The notes beneath the pieces are model-generated. The model searched no databases and was not told where the DNA came from. It saw only the letters and a program-made list of their open reading frames with translations. A program made the translations under genes and the position numbers. From assembly GCF_017874735.1 (NCBI RefSeq), contig NZ_JAGGLV010000012.1:62001-126000 (forward strand): a DNA stretch of 64,000 nt. The letters are read 5' to 3'. This DNA comes from Paenibacillus silagei. GTDB taxonomy: Bacteria; Bacillota; Bacilli; Paenibacillales; Paenibacillaceae. This document shows, one piece after another, positions 24,901-32,980 of this stretch. Position 1 is the stretch's first letter, and every line of letters starts with the position of its first letter.

Positions 24901-25851
24901 ATGAATATACTACGGTCTGTCCAAAAAATACCTGGCGGTCTGCTCATCGTCCCCATGCTGCTGGCAGCCGCAGTCAACACGGTGTTTCCGCAGCTGTTCG
25001 GCATTGGTGATCCTACAACCGCTCTGTTTACCTCCAGAGGAACGATGGTGCTTATCGGCTTGATCCTGTTTGTATCCGGGACGCAGTTGGACCTCCGCCT
25101 GCTCCCTGCTACACTGAAGCGCGCCGGGGTGCATGTTCTGGCAAGAATCCTGATCGCCTGGATGTTTGGATGGGCATTCGTTTATGGATTCGGCATCGAG
25201 GGCTTTGCCGGTATTTCTGCTATTGCCTTCATCGCAGTGCTGACTAGCTGCAATCCGGGCCTTTACCTGGCGCTGATGAATTCCTACGGAGATGAAATGG
25301 ATCAGGGAGCCTTTGGTATTTTGAACCTGATCGCCGTTCCGGTCATTCCGGTCATGATTCTGAACTCGGCCAGCGGGGCAGGGATTGATTATCTTAGCGT
25401 GGCGGCCACGCTGCTTCCTTTTGCCGTAGGTATACTGCTTGGCAATCTTGATGCTAACCTTCAGAGGATGTTTGCTCCGGGAACAGTGATCCTATTGCCA
25501 TTCCTCGGCATCAGCTTCGGGTCTAGCATCAACCTGAGCCTGGCCTTCCGGTCGAGCTTATCCGGCCTGCTGCTAACCTTACTCTTCTTCCTGCTTTGTC
25601 TGCTGCCGCTGGTTATGATTGACCGTCACTTGTTAAAACGCCCGGGGTATGCAGCGGCGGCTACCTGTTCAGTCGCCGGTCTATCGATGGTTGTGCCCGG
25701 GATAGCTGCCAGTTTTAACCCAGCTTATGCACCATATGCGGATACAGCTATAGCACAGATTGCTTTTACTGTCATCCTGACTTCCATCACCATACCTTAT
25801 GTGGTTAAACGGCTGGCTGGAAAAGTGAACTCGGCCGAAGCCGGCCATTAG
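24901..25851 (+). CDS. kdgT: 2-keto-3-deoxygluconate permease (KdgT family)
   Basis: 316 residues with about ten membrane segments. The N-terminal IPGGLLIVPMLLAAAVNT matches the KdgT opening (IPGGMMLVPLLLGAILNT in E. coli, from memory). Later LTSCNPGLYLALMNSYGD and GLSMVVPGIAASFNP segments also fit. It starts 5 nt after the GH1 stop with no clear Shine-Dalgarno, so translation is probably coupled; an upstream frame to 24853 overlapping GH1 is less likely. A KDG/uronate-type carrier inside a LicT operon is unusual. The terminator at 25878-25930 ends the operon. Confidence 0.85.
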   Translation: MNILRSVQKIPGGLLIVPMLLAAAVNTVFPQLFGIGDPTTALFTSRGTMVLIGLILFVSGTQLDLRLLPATLKRAGVHVLARILIAWMFGWAFVYGFGIEGFAGISAIAFIAVLTSCNPGLYLALMNSYGDEMDQGAFGILNLIAVPVIPVMILNSASGAGIDYLSVAATLLPFAVGILLGNLDANLQRMFAPGTVILLPFLGISFGSSINLSLAFRSSLSGLLLTLLFFLLCLLPLVMIDRHLLKRPGYAAAATCSVAGLSMVVPGIAASFNPAYAPYADTAIAQIAFTVILTSITIPYVVKRLAGKVNSAEAGH

Positions 25852-25877
25852 CTGCAACCAGCGACATAATACCAATT

Positions 25878-25930
25878 GCGGTCCATTGCCTTCCCAGATT
25901 CGGGTCTGCGATTGGGCCGCTTTAATTTTT
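25878..25930 (+). terminator. Terminator of the licT-regulated operon
   Basis: GCGGTCCATTGC pairs with GCGATTGGGCCGC (right arm ending at 25920) with a few mismatches. It is followed by TTTAATTTTT. Confidence 0.72.
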
Positions 25931-25991
25931 AGCTAAAAATTTAACTAGGTTTCAAAATTTCACTTGCTTTATTAAAGTTATCAGCTATAAT
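25924..25991 (+). promoter_or_regulatory. Promoter of the FMN reductase gene, preceded by an 18-bp palindrome
   Basis: TTGCTT (25964-25969), 16 bp, TATAAT (25986-25991). About 22 bp upstream of the -35, AATTTTTAGCTAAAAATT (25924-25941) is a perfect palindrome. It might be an activator or repressor site, but it also overlaps the T tract of the preceding terminator. Confidence 0.6.
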
Positions 25992-26047
25992 AAAAAACAT
26001 ATCAAGCAAAACAAATTACGGAAAACAAAATTTGAGGAGGAATTACA

Positions 26048-26590
26048 ATGACAACACTTAATATCGGAATTATTCTTGGAAGCACACGCCAGGGTCGCGT
26101 TAGCCCGCAGGTAGGCGAATGGGTGAAGGGGATCGCTGATGCCCGTGGAGATGCTAATTACGAAATCGTAGATATTGCTGACTTCAAGCTGCCGCTGCTC
26201 GGGGAGAGCGACAGCTACGCTGAAGCTCAGGCTTGGGCAGCTAAGCTGGCTACCCTGGACGGATTCGTATTCATCGTTCAGGAATATAACCACAGTCTCT
26301 CCGGTGCCCTGAAGAACGCACTGGATTCTGCCCGCGAAGAATGGAACAACAAGGCTGCCGGAATCGTCAGCTACGGCTCCGCCGGTGGCGCCCGCGCTGC
26401 TGAGCATCTGCGCGGTATTCTCGGCGAATTGTCCGTCGCCGATGTTCGTGTCCACCCGCTGCTCTCGCTGTTCACCGACTTCGAGAACGGCTCGGTGTTC
26501 AAGCCGGCTGACCTGCATGCTGCCAATGTCAATGCTATGCTGGATCAGGTCTTGGCCTGGAGCGGCGCGTTGAAGACACTGCGCCAGTAA
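26048..26590 (+). CDS. NADPH-dependent FMN reductase / NAD(P)H quinone oxidoreductase
   Basis: 180 residues with a flavodoxin-like fold. The FMN phosphate loop GSTRQGR starts at residue 11. QEYNHSLSGALKNALDSARE (around 78-97) and SYGSAGGARAAEHLRGIL are hallmark segments of the FMN_red family. GAGGAGG precedes the ATG. The gene is monocistronic, with its own promoter and a strong terminator. The likely activity is reduction of FMN, quinones or azo compounds in the cytoplasm. Confidence 0.9.
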   Translation: MTTLNIGIILGSTRQGRVSPQVGEWVKGIADARGDANYEIVDIADFKLPLLGESDSYAEAQAWAAKLATLDGFVFIVQEYNHSLSGALKNALDSAREEWNNKAAGIVSYGSAGGARAAEHLRGILGELSVADVRVHPLLSLFTDFENGSVFKPADLHAANVNAMLDQVLAWSGALKTLRQ

Positions 26591-26638
26591 GAATTCATTC
26601 GAAGCAGTTCCAGATCTATACAAGTCCGAACATGAAGC

Positions 26639-26690
26639 AAGGGGAATCTCCAGCCAAAGGCTGTGGAGATTCCCCTTATTTGTTTTACAT
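26639..26690 (+). terminator. Terminator after the FMN reductase gene
   Basis: AAGGGGAATCTCCA (26639-26652) pairs with TGGAGATTCCCCTT (26664-26677). An inner GCC/GGC extension and a T-rich tail follow. It also separates this gene from the convergent LuxR gene. Confidence 0.8.
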
Positions 26691-26719
26691 TAGTAATTCT
26701 CATAAGTAATTCTCGACCC

Positions 26720-27781
26720 TTATCGCGGAAGCAGCCGGCTGATCAGCTCTCTGCGGCTGGATACACCTGTCTTGGCGAAGATGGATTTCAAATGATCCTG
26801 TACCGTGTAGGCGGAGATATGCAGCGATTCGGCCAGCTCCTTGGTCGATAACCCCAGCGCCAGCAGCTCTGCCAGCTCCTTCTCCCGCGCGGTCAGGGCG
26901 AAGGCTTCGGCCAGCAGCCGGAAAACATCGCCAGAGCGGGCACTTACCAAGGATACGGCGAGCTGTGTCTGCGGGCCGCCAAGCAGGCTTGCGGTAACTG
27001 TCAAATACTCCCCGTCTCCGATTGGAAGACTTATTCTTGACTGAGAAGTCCCGGCTCCGGCGGGCTTCTTCGCGCCGAGCACCCGCAGGCAGACGGCACG
27101 CACCGGGCCTGGAAGCTGCCCTTCTTCCAGCTGCTCCAGGTTCCAGATCTGCTTCAGCCAATAACGGGCTGCTGCATTCGCACTGACCGGGACCAGCCGC
27201 TCACTCAGCACCAGAATACCGTTATCCTCCGGCACTGCCCGATCCGCTCCGGATACCGGCAGAACGGAGGCATACGCACGCAGACGTTCAGCGATCAGCG
27301 GAGCTACCGAAGCCAACAAGGCGCATTCCTGCTCCTGAAACGCCGGCTGGCCCAGCGGACGGAATAAGGTCAGGAACCCCCAGCAGATCCCGCCTGTGCG
27401 CAGCGCTACGCGCAGCTCATCCCCGAATCCGGCGGGGTGCAGCACCTTGCGGTACCGCGCGCTTTTCTCCAGGCTTCCCCCGGTCACTCCGCTTAAGCAG
27501 ACTGCCGGAATATCCGACACCGCTAACTGCTCATACTTCATATAATCCTCATGCAGATATTCATATTCGAACAATAGCGGATGAACCTCTTCAAGTCCCT
27601 GCTCCGTGACTGCCCCTGTGGTTAAAAGCGTGTGCGGGTCTACTGTCGTACAACAGGCCGCAGCGAACGGAACCAGCAGGCGGAGCCTGGCAATTACCGC
27701 TTCGCGGTACTGCTGTGAATCCAGAACCGGACCACCCCGGACAGGGTCAAGCTGTAATAGGCTATGTACTCCCTTGTTCAT
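26720..27781 (-). CDS. LuxR family transcriptional regulator with N-terminal GAF-like region
   Basis: 353 residues from ATG 27781, with GGGGAGG 7-8 nt upstream; a start eight codons earlier lacks this. The C-terminal LuxR helix-turn-helix (about 290-350) reads LTAREKELAELLALGLSTKELAESLHISAYTVQDHLKSIF, in pieces. The N-terminal 180 residues look like a GAF-type sensor (hydrophobic, LRVALRTGGICWGFLTLFRP). There is no receiver domain. It is divergent from a saccharopine-dehydrogenase-like gene, with a palindrome (27799-27816) just upstream, a possible own operator. Target genes and ligand are unknown. Confidence 0.82.
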   Translation of the reverse strand: MNKGVHSLLQLDPVRGGPVLDSQQYREAVIARLRLLVPFAAACCTTVDPHTLLTTGAVTEQGLEEVHPLLFEYEYLHEDYMKYEQLAVSDIPAVCLSGVTGGSLEKSARYRKVLHPAGFGDELRVALRTGGICWGFLTLFRPLGQPAFQEQECALLASVAPLIAERLRAYASVLPVSGADRAVPEDNGILVLSERLVPVSANAAARYWLKQIWNLEQLEEGQLPGPVRAVCLRVLGAKKPAGAGTSQSRISLPIGDGEYLTVTASLLGGPQTQLAVSLVSARSGDVFRLLAEAFALTAREKELAELLALGLSTKELAESLHISAYTVQDHLKSIFAKTGVSSRRELISRLLPR

Positions 27782-27798
27782 CTTCTGTCCTCCCCGAA

Positions 27799-27816
27799 AT
27801 CCCACAAATGTGGGAT
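27799..27816. promoter_or_regulatory. Palindrome between luxR-type and dehydrogenase genes
   Basis: ATCCCACA-AA-TGTGGGAT: perfect 8-bp arms, 18 bp upstream of the LuxR start codon and about 90 bp from the divergent gene. This is a plausible operator for the LuxR protein. Confidence 0.5.
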
Positions 27817-27904
27817 AGTCTGCCGCCCGCCTTAGCAGGATAATGATACGTAACGTTAATTATACCGCAGATTCTGCAATCCACCACGAAGGACGGGAAT
27901 ACTT

Positions 27905-29041
27905 ATGAAAACAGATATTGTAGTAATCGGCGGCTACGGGCATGTCGGGTCACAGATATGCCGGCTACTCGGGGCACAGCACCCCGGCAAGGTCTACGCG
28001 GCAGGAAGAAACCTGAACAAGGCCGAGGAATTCTCCCGCAGTACCGGCGGATATGTGAAGCCGCTGCGCCTGTCGGCAGAGAAGCCGCTTCCCCCAGAGC
28101 TGCTGGGGAAGGTCAAGCTGGTCGTCATGTGTCTGGATCAGCAGGACACCCGGCTGGCCGAAGCCTGCCTCCAGAGCGGCACCCATTATGTAGATGTCTC
28201 GGCAAGCGGAGACTTCCTGACTATGCTGCAAAAGCTCGACCCTGTGAAGCATAAGCTCAAGGCGGCGGCAGTGCTGAGTGTCGGCCTCGCACCGGGGTTA
28301 ACGAACCTGCTTGCGGCACGGGCTGTCCAGGAGCTGGACCATACAGAGCAGATCGACATCTCGATCATGCTGGGACTGGGTGACAGCCATGGACAGGCGG
28401 CTATGGAGTGGACGGTGGACAACCTTGGAGCCGACTTCGAGATTACCGAACACGGCGGACCGCGCACCGCCTCAAGCTTCACGGAGGCTAAGACGGCGGA
28501 TTTCGGGTTTGCTCTGCGGACGCATAGAGCCTACCGTTTTCCTTTTTCGGATCAGATGACTCTGCCTCAGACCCTTGCCGTACCTTCTGTCTCGACCCGG
28601 CTCTGCTTCGATTCACGGAGCATGACCTCAGCCGCAGCGCTGCTGCGCCGCACCGGACTCTCCCGTCTGCTGCGTAACCGGACGCTCCGCAACCTCGCGG
28701 TCCAGGCGTTCACCCGCTTCCGCTTCGGGTCCGAGCGCTACGCGGTCAAAGTCGATGCCTGTGGCATGAAGGACGGTATACCCGCCTCCAGAGAATACGG
28801 AATCACAGGCGTACATGAAGCATCCATCACAGCGGCAACGGCTGCTGGAGTCGCCTTGAGACTCTATGAGTCAGCACCGTCTCCCGGTGTCTATCACATT
28901 GAACAGCTATTCTCCCTTGATTCCAACGGGGAACAATGTTCGCTAATCCCTTCCGCCTCCGGCGGAACCGGGCCCTCCTTCCGTTACCCGCTGGATGGAC
29001 TGACTATCTGGACGCGCTCCGCCCGGCCTTCACATGCTTAA
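27905..29041 (+). CDS. Saccharopine dehydrogenase-like NAD(P)-binding protein
   Basis: 378 residues. An N-terminal Rossmann fold starts at residue 4 (IVVIGGYGHVGSQICRLL, glycine pattern GGYGHVG). The pattern GTHYVDVSASGDFL near residue 95 is typical of the saccharopine-dehydrogenase/trans-acting-enoyl-reductase group. The C-terminal domain is unassigned. True lysine-pathway function is doubtful; many such proteins act on other amino-acid-like or lipid substrates. AAGGA precedes the ATG. Its last 38 nt overlap the convergent DUF817 gene. Confidence 0.75.
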   Translation: MKTDIVVIGGYGHVGSQICRLLGAQHPGKVYAAGRNLNKAEEFSRSTGGYVKPLRLSAEKPLPPELLGKVKLVVMCLDQQDTRLAEACLQSGTHYVDVSASGDFLTMLQKLDPVKHKLKAAAVLSVGLAPGLTNLLAARAVQELDHTEQIDISIMLGLGDSHGQAAMEWTVDNLGADFEITEHGGPRTASSFTEAKTADFGFALRTHRAYRFPFSDQMTLPQTLAVPSVSTRLCFDSRSMTSAAALLRRTGLSRLLRNRTLRNLAVQAFTRFRFGSERYAVKVDACGMKDGIPASREYGITGVHEASITAATAAGVALRLYESAPSPGVYHIEQLFSLDSNGEQCSLIPSASGGTGPSFRYPLDGLTIWTRSARPSHA

Positions 29042-29807
29042 GCTGGGCGACAATAATCACGCTGATAATCACCAGCAGGAACCATGAGCTGATCTTGCCG
29101 AAGCCGACCAGATGCCAGCTCTCGTGCTGGTCCGGGTATTGCCACGCTCCCAGGAGGGTCGCAATATTCTCGGCCAGCCAGATGAAGAACCCCACAATGG
29201 CAAAAGCCAGCACAAGCGGCATCCGGTAGGTCTTGCCCTGCACCCGGTAGATGATCCAGGTTCTCCAGAATACCACTACTACAAGGGCTGTCAGCCACCA
29301 GCGGAAATCCGGAATATAGTGGTGGGTGAAGAAGTTCAGGTAGATCGCTCCGCCCAGCAGTCCCGCAGCGGCAAGACCCGGCCAGCCGGTCAACTCCATC
29401 TTCAGTCTGCGCCAGATCTGGCACATGTAGCTGGCCACACTGGCATACATGAATCCGCTGTACAGCGGCACACCGAGCAGCTTCGCATAACCGGGTTCCG
29501 GGTAGGCCCAGGAGCCCATTTTTATTTTATACATCTCCAGCACCAGTCCAATTACATGAAACACGCAAATGACCTTAAGCTCATCCAGCGTCTCCAGCCC
29601 GCTCCGGTACATCAGGTACTGCACAGTAAGCAGAATTAGCAGAATCAGATCATAGCGGTGGATGAACGGCAGCTCGATTGTGCGGGTCAGGATTAACGTT
29701 CCAAAGATCGCTACAGGAAAGATACAGCTCATCGCCTGATGATACCCGAAGTGCAGCAGCCGTGTCATGACTCTCAATACCGTTCCCTCCCCGCTCCCGG
29801 TGCCCAT
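29004..29807 (-). CDS. DUF817 family integral membrane protein
   Basis: 267 residues with about eight membrane segments and conserved polar patches (FHVIGLVLEMYKIKMGSW, PLYSGFMYASVASYMCQIWRR, NFFTHHYIPDFRWW, WQYPDQHESW). These match DUF817, a family of unknown function. The ATG overlaps the TAA of the XRE gene (TAATG), a sign of translational coupling; later ATG or TTG starts in the first 14 codons are possible. The 3' end overlaps the convergent dehydrogenase gene by 38 nt. No function is proposed. Confidence 0.82.
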   Translation of the reverse strand: MGTGSGEGTVLRVMTRLLHFGYHQAMSCIFPVAIFGTLILTRTIELPFIHRYDLILLILLTVQYLMYRSGLETLDELKVICVFHVIGLVLEMYKIKMGSWAYPEPGYAKLLGVPLYSGFMYASVASYMCQIWRRLKMELTGWPGLAAAGLLGGAIYLNFFTHHYIPDFRWWLTALVVVVFWRTWIIYRVQGKTYRMPLVLAFAIVGFFIWLAENIATLLGAWQYPDQHESWHLVGFGKISSWFLLVIISVIIVAQLKHVKAGRSASR

Positions 29808-30022
29808 TATTCTATAGCATCCGCTGTGTATTCCAGAATATCTCCCGGCTGGCAGTCCAGCGCCTTACATATCGCCTCAAGCGTTGAGAAGCGGATCGCC
29901 TTGGCCTTGCCGTTCTTCAGAATGGACAGGTTCGCCATCGTAATTCCCACCCGCTCCGTAAGCTCGGTTACGCTCATTTTCCGCTTAGCCAGCATGACAT
30001 CAATGTTGATTATAATCGCCAT
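29807..30022 (-). CDS. Small XRE/Cro-CI family helix-turn-helix regulator
   Basis: 71 residues from ATG 30022 (GAGGTG 7 nt upstream). Nearly all of it is one helix-turn-helix domain: LAKRKMSVTELTERVGITMANLSILKNGKAKAIRFSTLEAICKALDCQPGDIL, in pieces. Proteins of this size typically sit next to a DUF2975 membrane protein gene (the yoaS type), and a truncated DUF2975 remnant lies 10 nt upstream. The stop overlaps the DUF817 start. It may now regulate the DUF817 gene with which it is co-transcribed. Confidence 0.85.
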   Translation of the reverse strand: MAIIINIDVMLAKRKMSVTELTERVGITMANLSILKNGKAKAIRFSTLEAICKALDCQPGDILEYTADAIE

Positions 30023-30032
30023 GGTCGTCACC

Positions 30033-30250
30033 TCAGACTGTCAGATCATTTTCAGATTTCAGTTCAATAGCGTCTTTCAAAAGCTTCTGGAGAACTGCCG
30101 CGAACACGGCAATGACCAGCGAGGCAAAAATAAGGATCATCCCGATGACGATGATCCCCGGGGCATCATCCTTCTCCGCCATCAGATAGAACAGCGGCAT
30201 ACCTATAACGAATATCCCGCTGATGGCCACTGCGCAGTGCTTGATTGTTT
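30033..30250 (-). pseudogene. Truncated DUF2975 (YoaS-like) membrane protein gene
   Basis: About 72 codons match the C-terminal half of DUF2975 proteins: two membrane segments (AVAISGIFVIGMPLFYLMAE; IVIGMILIFASLVIAVFAAV) and the family's ending LLKDAIELKSENDLTV. Family members are about 160 residues with four helices; the first two are missing. The frame upstream passes straight into the LysR gene in another frame, with no family sequence and no start codon carrying a Shine-Dalgarno sequence. The breakpoint lies at the LysR stop (30253). The partner XRE gene follows by 10 nt, and its ribosome binding site overlaps this stop, so the remnant may still be transcribed. Confidence 0.72.
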
Positions 30251-30252
30251 TA

Positions 30253-31134
30253 TCATTCCCGGCAGATGTCAATAAACCGCTGTAGCCCGGCTGACAGGGT
30301 CTCGTTCTTGCGTGTACAGACAGCAATATGGTTGCTAAGCTGAATGCCCTCCACCTGTACCCGGCATAACTGCTTCCACTCCACATAATCCCGCACAGCC
30401 AGTGAAGAGATGAAGTTGGCGCCATACCCTGCCATAACCGAACGGATGACTTCGCCCAGCCCGCTGAACTGCAGGGTCACACGCGGCGGCTTCAGGCCAT
30501 AGGTTGTACAGAGCGAGACCAGACGCTCCCGGGTAGAGCTGCCTTCCTCACGCATCACGAACGGCTCCTGCATCATCTCAGGCAACGATACCGTACCATT
30601 GGCAAAGGGATGGGAAGGGGCTACTACGAACCACAGCTCATCCTCAAACAGCTCCAGCCAGTCTACATCCTCCGGCTTCTCCTTGGCTCCGCCCCCGTAA
30701 AAGGCCACATCTGCTTCATGACGCTGCAATTGTTCAAAGGCATGCGTGGAATTGGTCGTGGTAATCTCAATCTCCATCTCGGGCTGCCCCGCCTTGAACC
30801 GGGCGGCCCAGCCCGGGACCAGGAAATTCGCCGGAAGATAGGTGGCGGCAATGCGCAGCTTCCCCTTCCGTCCCTGGCGGTAATCCTCTACGAACTCCTC
30901 AATCCGTTCTTCATAGGGGAAGAGATTGCCTGCCTGCTTCGCCAGCTCTGTCCCGAAGGGAGTCAGCGAGATTCCCCGGCCGCTGGGACTACACAACGGC
31001 AACCCCAAATCCTTCTCCAGCCTCTTGATCTGGCTGGTCACCGCCGGCTGGCTGATCCTCAGCCGGGCAGCCGCCTTCGTAACGCTTCCCGTCTCGGCTA
31101 CATAATAAAAAAGCCTCAGTGCATGAATGTTCAT
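30253..31134 (-). CDS. LysR family transcriptional regulator
   Basis: 293 residues from ATG 31134, with AGGAG 8 nt upstream. The winged helix is at 1-60 (HALRLFYYVAETGSVTKAAARLRISQPAVTSQIKRLEKDLG, in pieces); a substrate-binding domain follows to the end. The end is intact in length for the family. It is divergent from an O-methyltransferase gene with a T-N11-A box between them, so that gene is the probable target. Its 3' end abuts the truncated DUF2975 gene. Confidence 0.88.
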   Translation of the reverse strand: MNIHALRLFYYVAETGSVTKAAARLRISQPAVTSQIKRLEKDLGLPLCSPSGRGISLTPFGTELAKQAGNLFPYEERIEEFVEDYRQGRKGKLRIAATYLPANFLVPGWAARFKAGQPEMEIEITTTNSTHAFEQLQRHEADVAFYGGGAKEKPEDVDWLELFEDELWFVVAPSHPFANGTVSLPEMMQEPFVMREEGSSTRERLVSLCTTYGLKPPRVTLQFSGLGEVIRSVMAGYGANFISSLAVRDYVEWKQLCRVQVEGIQLSNHIAVCTRKNETLSAGLQRFIDICRE

Positions 31135-31163
31135 AAATGCGCTCCTATTCATGGGTTGTATTC

Positions 31164-31178
31164 ATAACCTATGATTAT
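31164..31178. promoter_or_regulatory. LysR-type T-N11-A box
   Basis: ATAA-N7-TTAT at 31164-31178, flanked by C and G to give CATAA/TTATG. It lies 30 bp upstream of the LysR start in the divergent intergenic region. Confidence 0.5.
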
Positions 31179-31280
31179 GATTATACCATTAACATATATT
31201 AGTATTATGAATGATAATCCTTTATATTTAAAGCAGTTCTAATACACCAATACAAAAACACAACTAACGGAGGGATTCAC

Positions 31281-31964
31281 ATGGAAGAACAGAACAAATG
31301 GAGCAACGTAGACGCTTATTTCAATGACCGATTATTGGCGGCAGATCCGGTCCTGGATGCTGTGCTGGATGCGAATACAGGGGCCGGCTTACCGGCGATT
31401 GATGTCGCTCCGAATCAGGGGAAGCTGCTGCATCTGCTCGCTAAAATGAAGGGAGCGTCCAACATTCTGGAGATTGGCACCCTGGGCGGTTATAGCACCA
31501 TCTGGCTGGCGCGGGCGTTGCCGGAGACGGGCAGGCTGGTCTCGCTGGAATTCGAGCACAAGCATGTTGTAGTAGCTGAGGATAACCTGAGAATGGCGGG
31601 GCTGGCAGACAAGACAGAGGTAATTGAAGGCCCGGCGCTGGATTCGCTGGCGTTGCTGGAAGCCCGGGGCTATGAGCCGTTTGACTTCATCTTCATTGAT
31701 GCCGACAAGCCTAATAATCCGCATTACCTGAAGTGGGCGCTGAAGCTGGCCCGGCCGGGCGCAGTCATCGTAGCCGATAACGTGGTGCGTGACGGCGAGG
31801 TTATTGACCCGGGCAGTGCGGATGACCGGGTTCAAGGCATCCGGCAGTTCATGGAGCTGCTCGCCGCAGAGCCGCGTATAGATGCTACTGCAATACAGAC
31901 GGTCGGCAGCAAGGGCTATGACGGCTTCGTGCTCGGGATTGTCACCACACAAAATAACCCCTAA
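31281..31964 (+). CDS. O-methyltransferase (caffeoyl-CoA/catechol OMT family)
   Basis: 227 residues with a class I SAM-dependent methyltransferase fold. Motif I is EIGTLGGYSTIWLARALP (near 64-81), and the metal-binding acidic segment is DFIFIDADKPNN. A second metal/SAM region is VIVADNVVRDGEV. This is the cation-dependent OMT_3 family, which methylates catechol-type hydroxyls. GGAGGG precedes the ATG. It is probably controlled by the divergent LysR protein. The natural substrate is unknown. Confidence 0.9.
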   Translation: MEEQNKWSNVDAYFNDRLLAADPVLDAVLDANTGAGLPAIDVAPNQGKLLHLLAKMKGASNILEIGTLGGYSTIWLARALPETGRLVSLEFEHKHVVVAEDNLRMAGLADKTEVIEGPALDSLALLEARGYEPFDFIFIDADKPNNPHYLKWALKLARPGAVIVADNVVRDGEVIDPGSADDRVQGIRQFMELLAAEPRIDATAIQTVGSKGYDGFVLGIVTTQNNP

Positions 31965-31972
31965 GGATAACG

Positions 31973-32030
31973 AATAACCCGCAGGCAAGGATAGCAGTGC
32001 TTATCCGGCCTTGCGGGTTATTTGTTGTTG
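31973..32030. terminator. Bidirectional terminator between the methyltransferase and the metal ABC operon
   Basis: AATAACCCGCA (31973-31983) pairs with TGCGGGTTATT (32012-32022), with inner GGC/GCC and GGATA/TATCC pairs and a T-rich plus-strand tail. Confidence 0.78.
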
Positions 32031-32059
32031 CGGGCTCTTTTTCGTACACAGGCATCTGC

Positions 32060-32980
32060 CTATTCCTTCGATAAGCCCTCAATCACCTGATCGATATTCC
32101 ACTTAATCATCTTCAGATAGGTGTCTCCGTCTTCGCCTTCCTTAGCCAGAGAATCCGTGAAAATCTTGGAGTGCACCGGCACACCGGTCTCGCGGGAAAT
32201 GGTCTCCATCGTCTTGGGGTTGACGCTCGTCTCCAGGAATAACGCCGGAATCTGCTTCTCCTTAATGATGCCGATGATCCGGTTCATTTGCTCCGGTGTT
32301 CCCTGGCTGTCAGTGTTGATCTCCCAGATGAAGGCGGACTCGAAGCCATAGGCCTGGGAAAAGTATTTGAAGGCCCCTTCACTGGTGACCAGCACGCGCT
32401 TCTCCTGCGGGACCTTGCTCACAGCTTCCTTGGCATACTGATCCAGCTCCGTCAGCTCCTTCACATACGCGGTCTGGTTATCCAGATAATACTGCTTGTT
32501 GTCCGGGTCCCGTTCGATCACACGCGCGGTAATGACGTCCACATACTTGACCGCATTTTGTATATCCAGCCAGGCATGAGGGTCAACCTGGGACTCCTTC
32601 CCCTTCTCGGTTAGGTACATCGGCGTGACCTCTTCGGAGACGGCAAACGCGGCCGCTTCCTTTTTCGTCACCTTGAGCAGATCCTGGAACCAGCCCTTGC
32701 CGGTCTCAAGATTCAAGCCGTTATAGAAAATCAGGTCTGCACTCGAGACCCTGCCTGTATCTGCGGGCAGCGGGTCATACATATGCGGGTCAGTGCCGAT
32801 AGGCACCATGCTGTAGACCTCCGCTTTATCTCCGGTGATATTCCGGGTCATGTCTGCAATAATCGAATACGTGGCCACGATCTCCAGCTTACCGTCATCC
32901 GCTCCCCCCTTACTGGTGTTGGAGCATGCTGCTAGTAGTAGAATGAGTACGGATGCCGATAGTATTTTGAACAGTCTCAT
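32060..32980 (-). CDS. mntA: Manganese/zinc-type ABC transporter substrate-binding lipoprotein
   Basis: 306 residues, a cluster A-I metal-binding lipoprotein. The lipobox is LLAAC (Cys19). Likely ligands are H66 (GTDPHMYDP), H135 (VDPHAWLD), E201 (TSEGAF) and D276 (FTDSLAKEG). The His-His-Glu-Asp set is that of manganese binders such as PsaA, and the long His-rich loop of zinc-specific ZnuA is absent. It is the last gene of an ATPase-permease-binding protein operon, with ATGA overlap to the permease gene. Mn specificity is inference. Confidence 0.9.
   Translation of the reverse strand: MRLFKILSASVLILLLAACSNTSKGGADDGKLEIVATYSIIADMTRNITGDKAEVYSMVPIGTDPHMYDPLPADTGRVSSADLIFYNGLNLETGKGWFQDLLKVTKKEAAAFAVSEEVTPMYLTEKGKESQVDPHAWLDIQNAVKYVDVITARVIERDPDNKQYYLDNQTAYVKELTELDQYAKEAVSKVPQEKRVLVTSEGAFKYFSQAYGFESAFIWEINTDSQGTPEQMNRIIGIIKEKQIPALFLETSVNPKTMETISRETGVPVHSKIFTDSLAKEGEDGDTYLKMIKWNIDQVIEGLSKE

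Noticed and set aside
30253..30425. N-terminal part of the frame continuing from the DUF2975 remnant
   Set aside because: It is an out-of-frame reading of the LysR gene and has no DUF2975 similarity.
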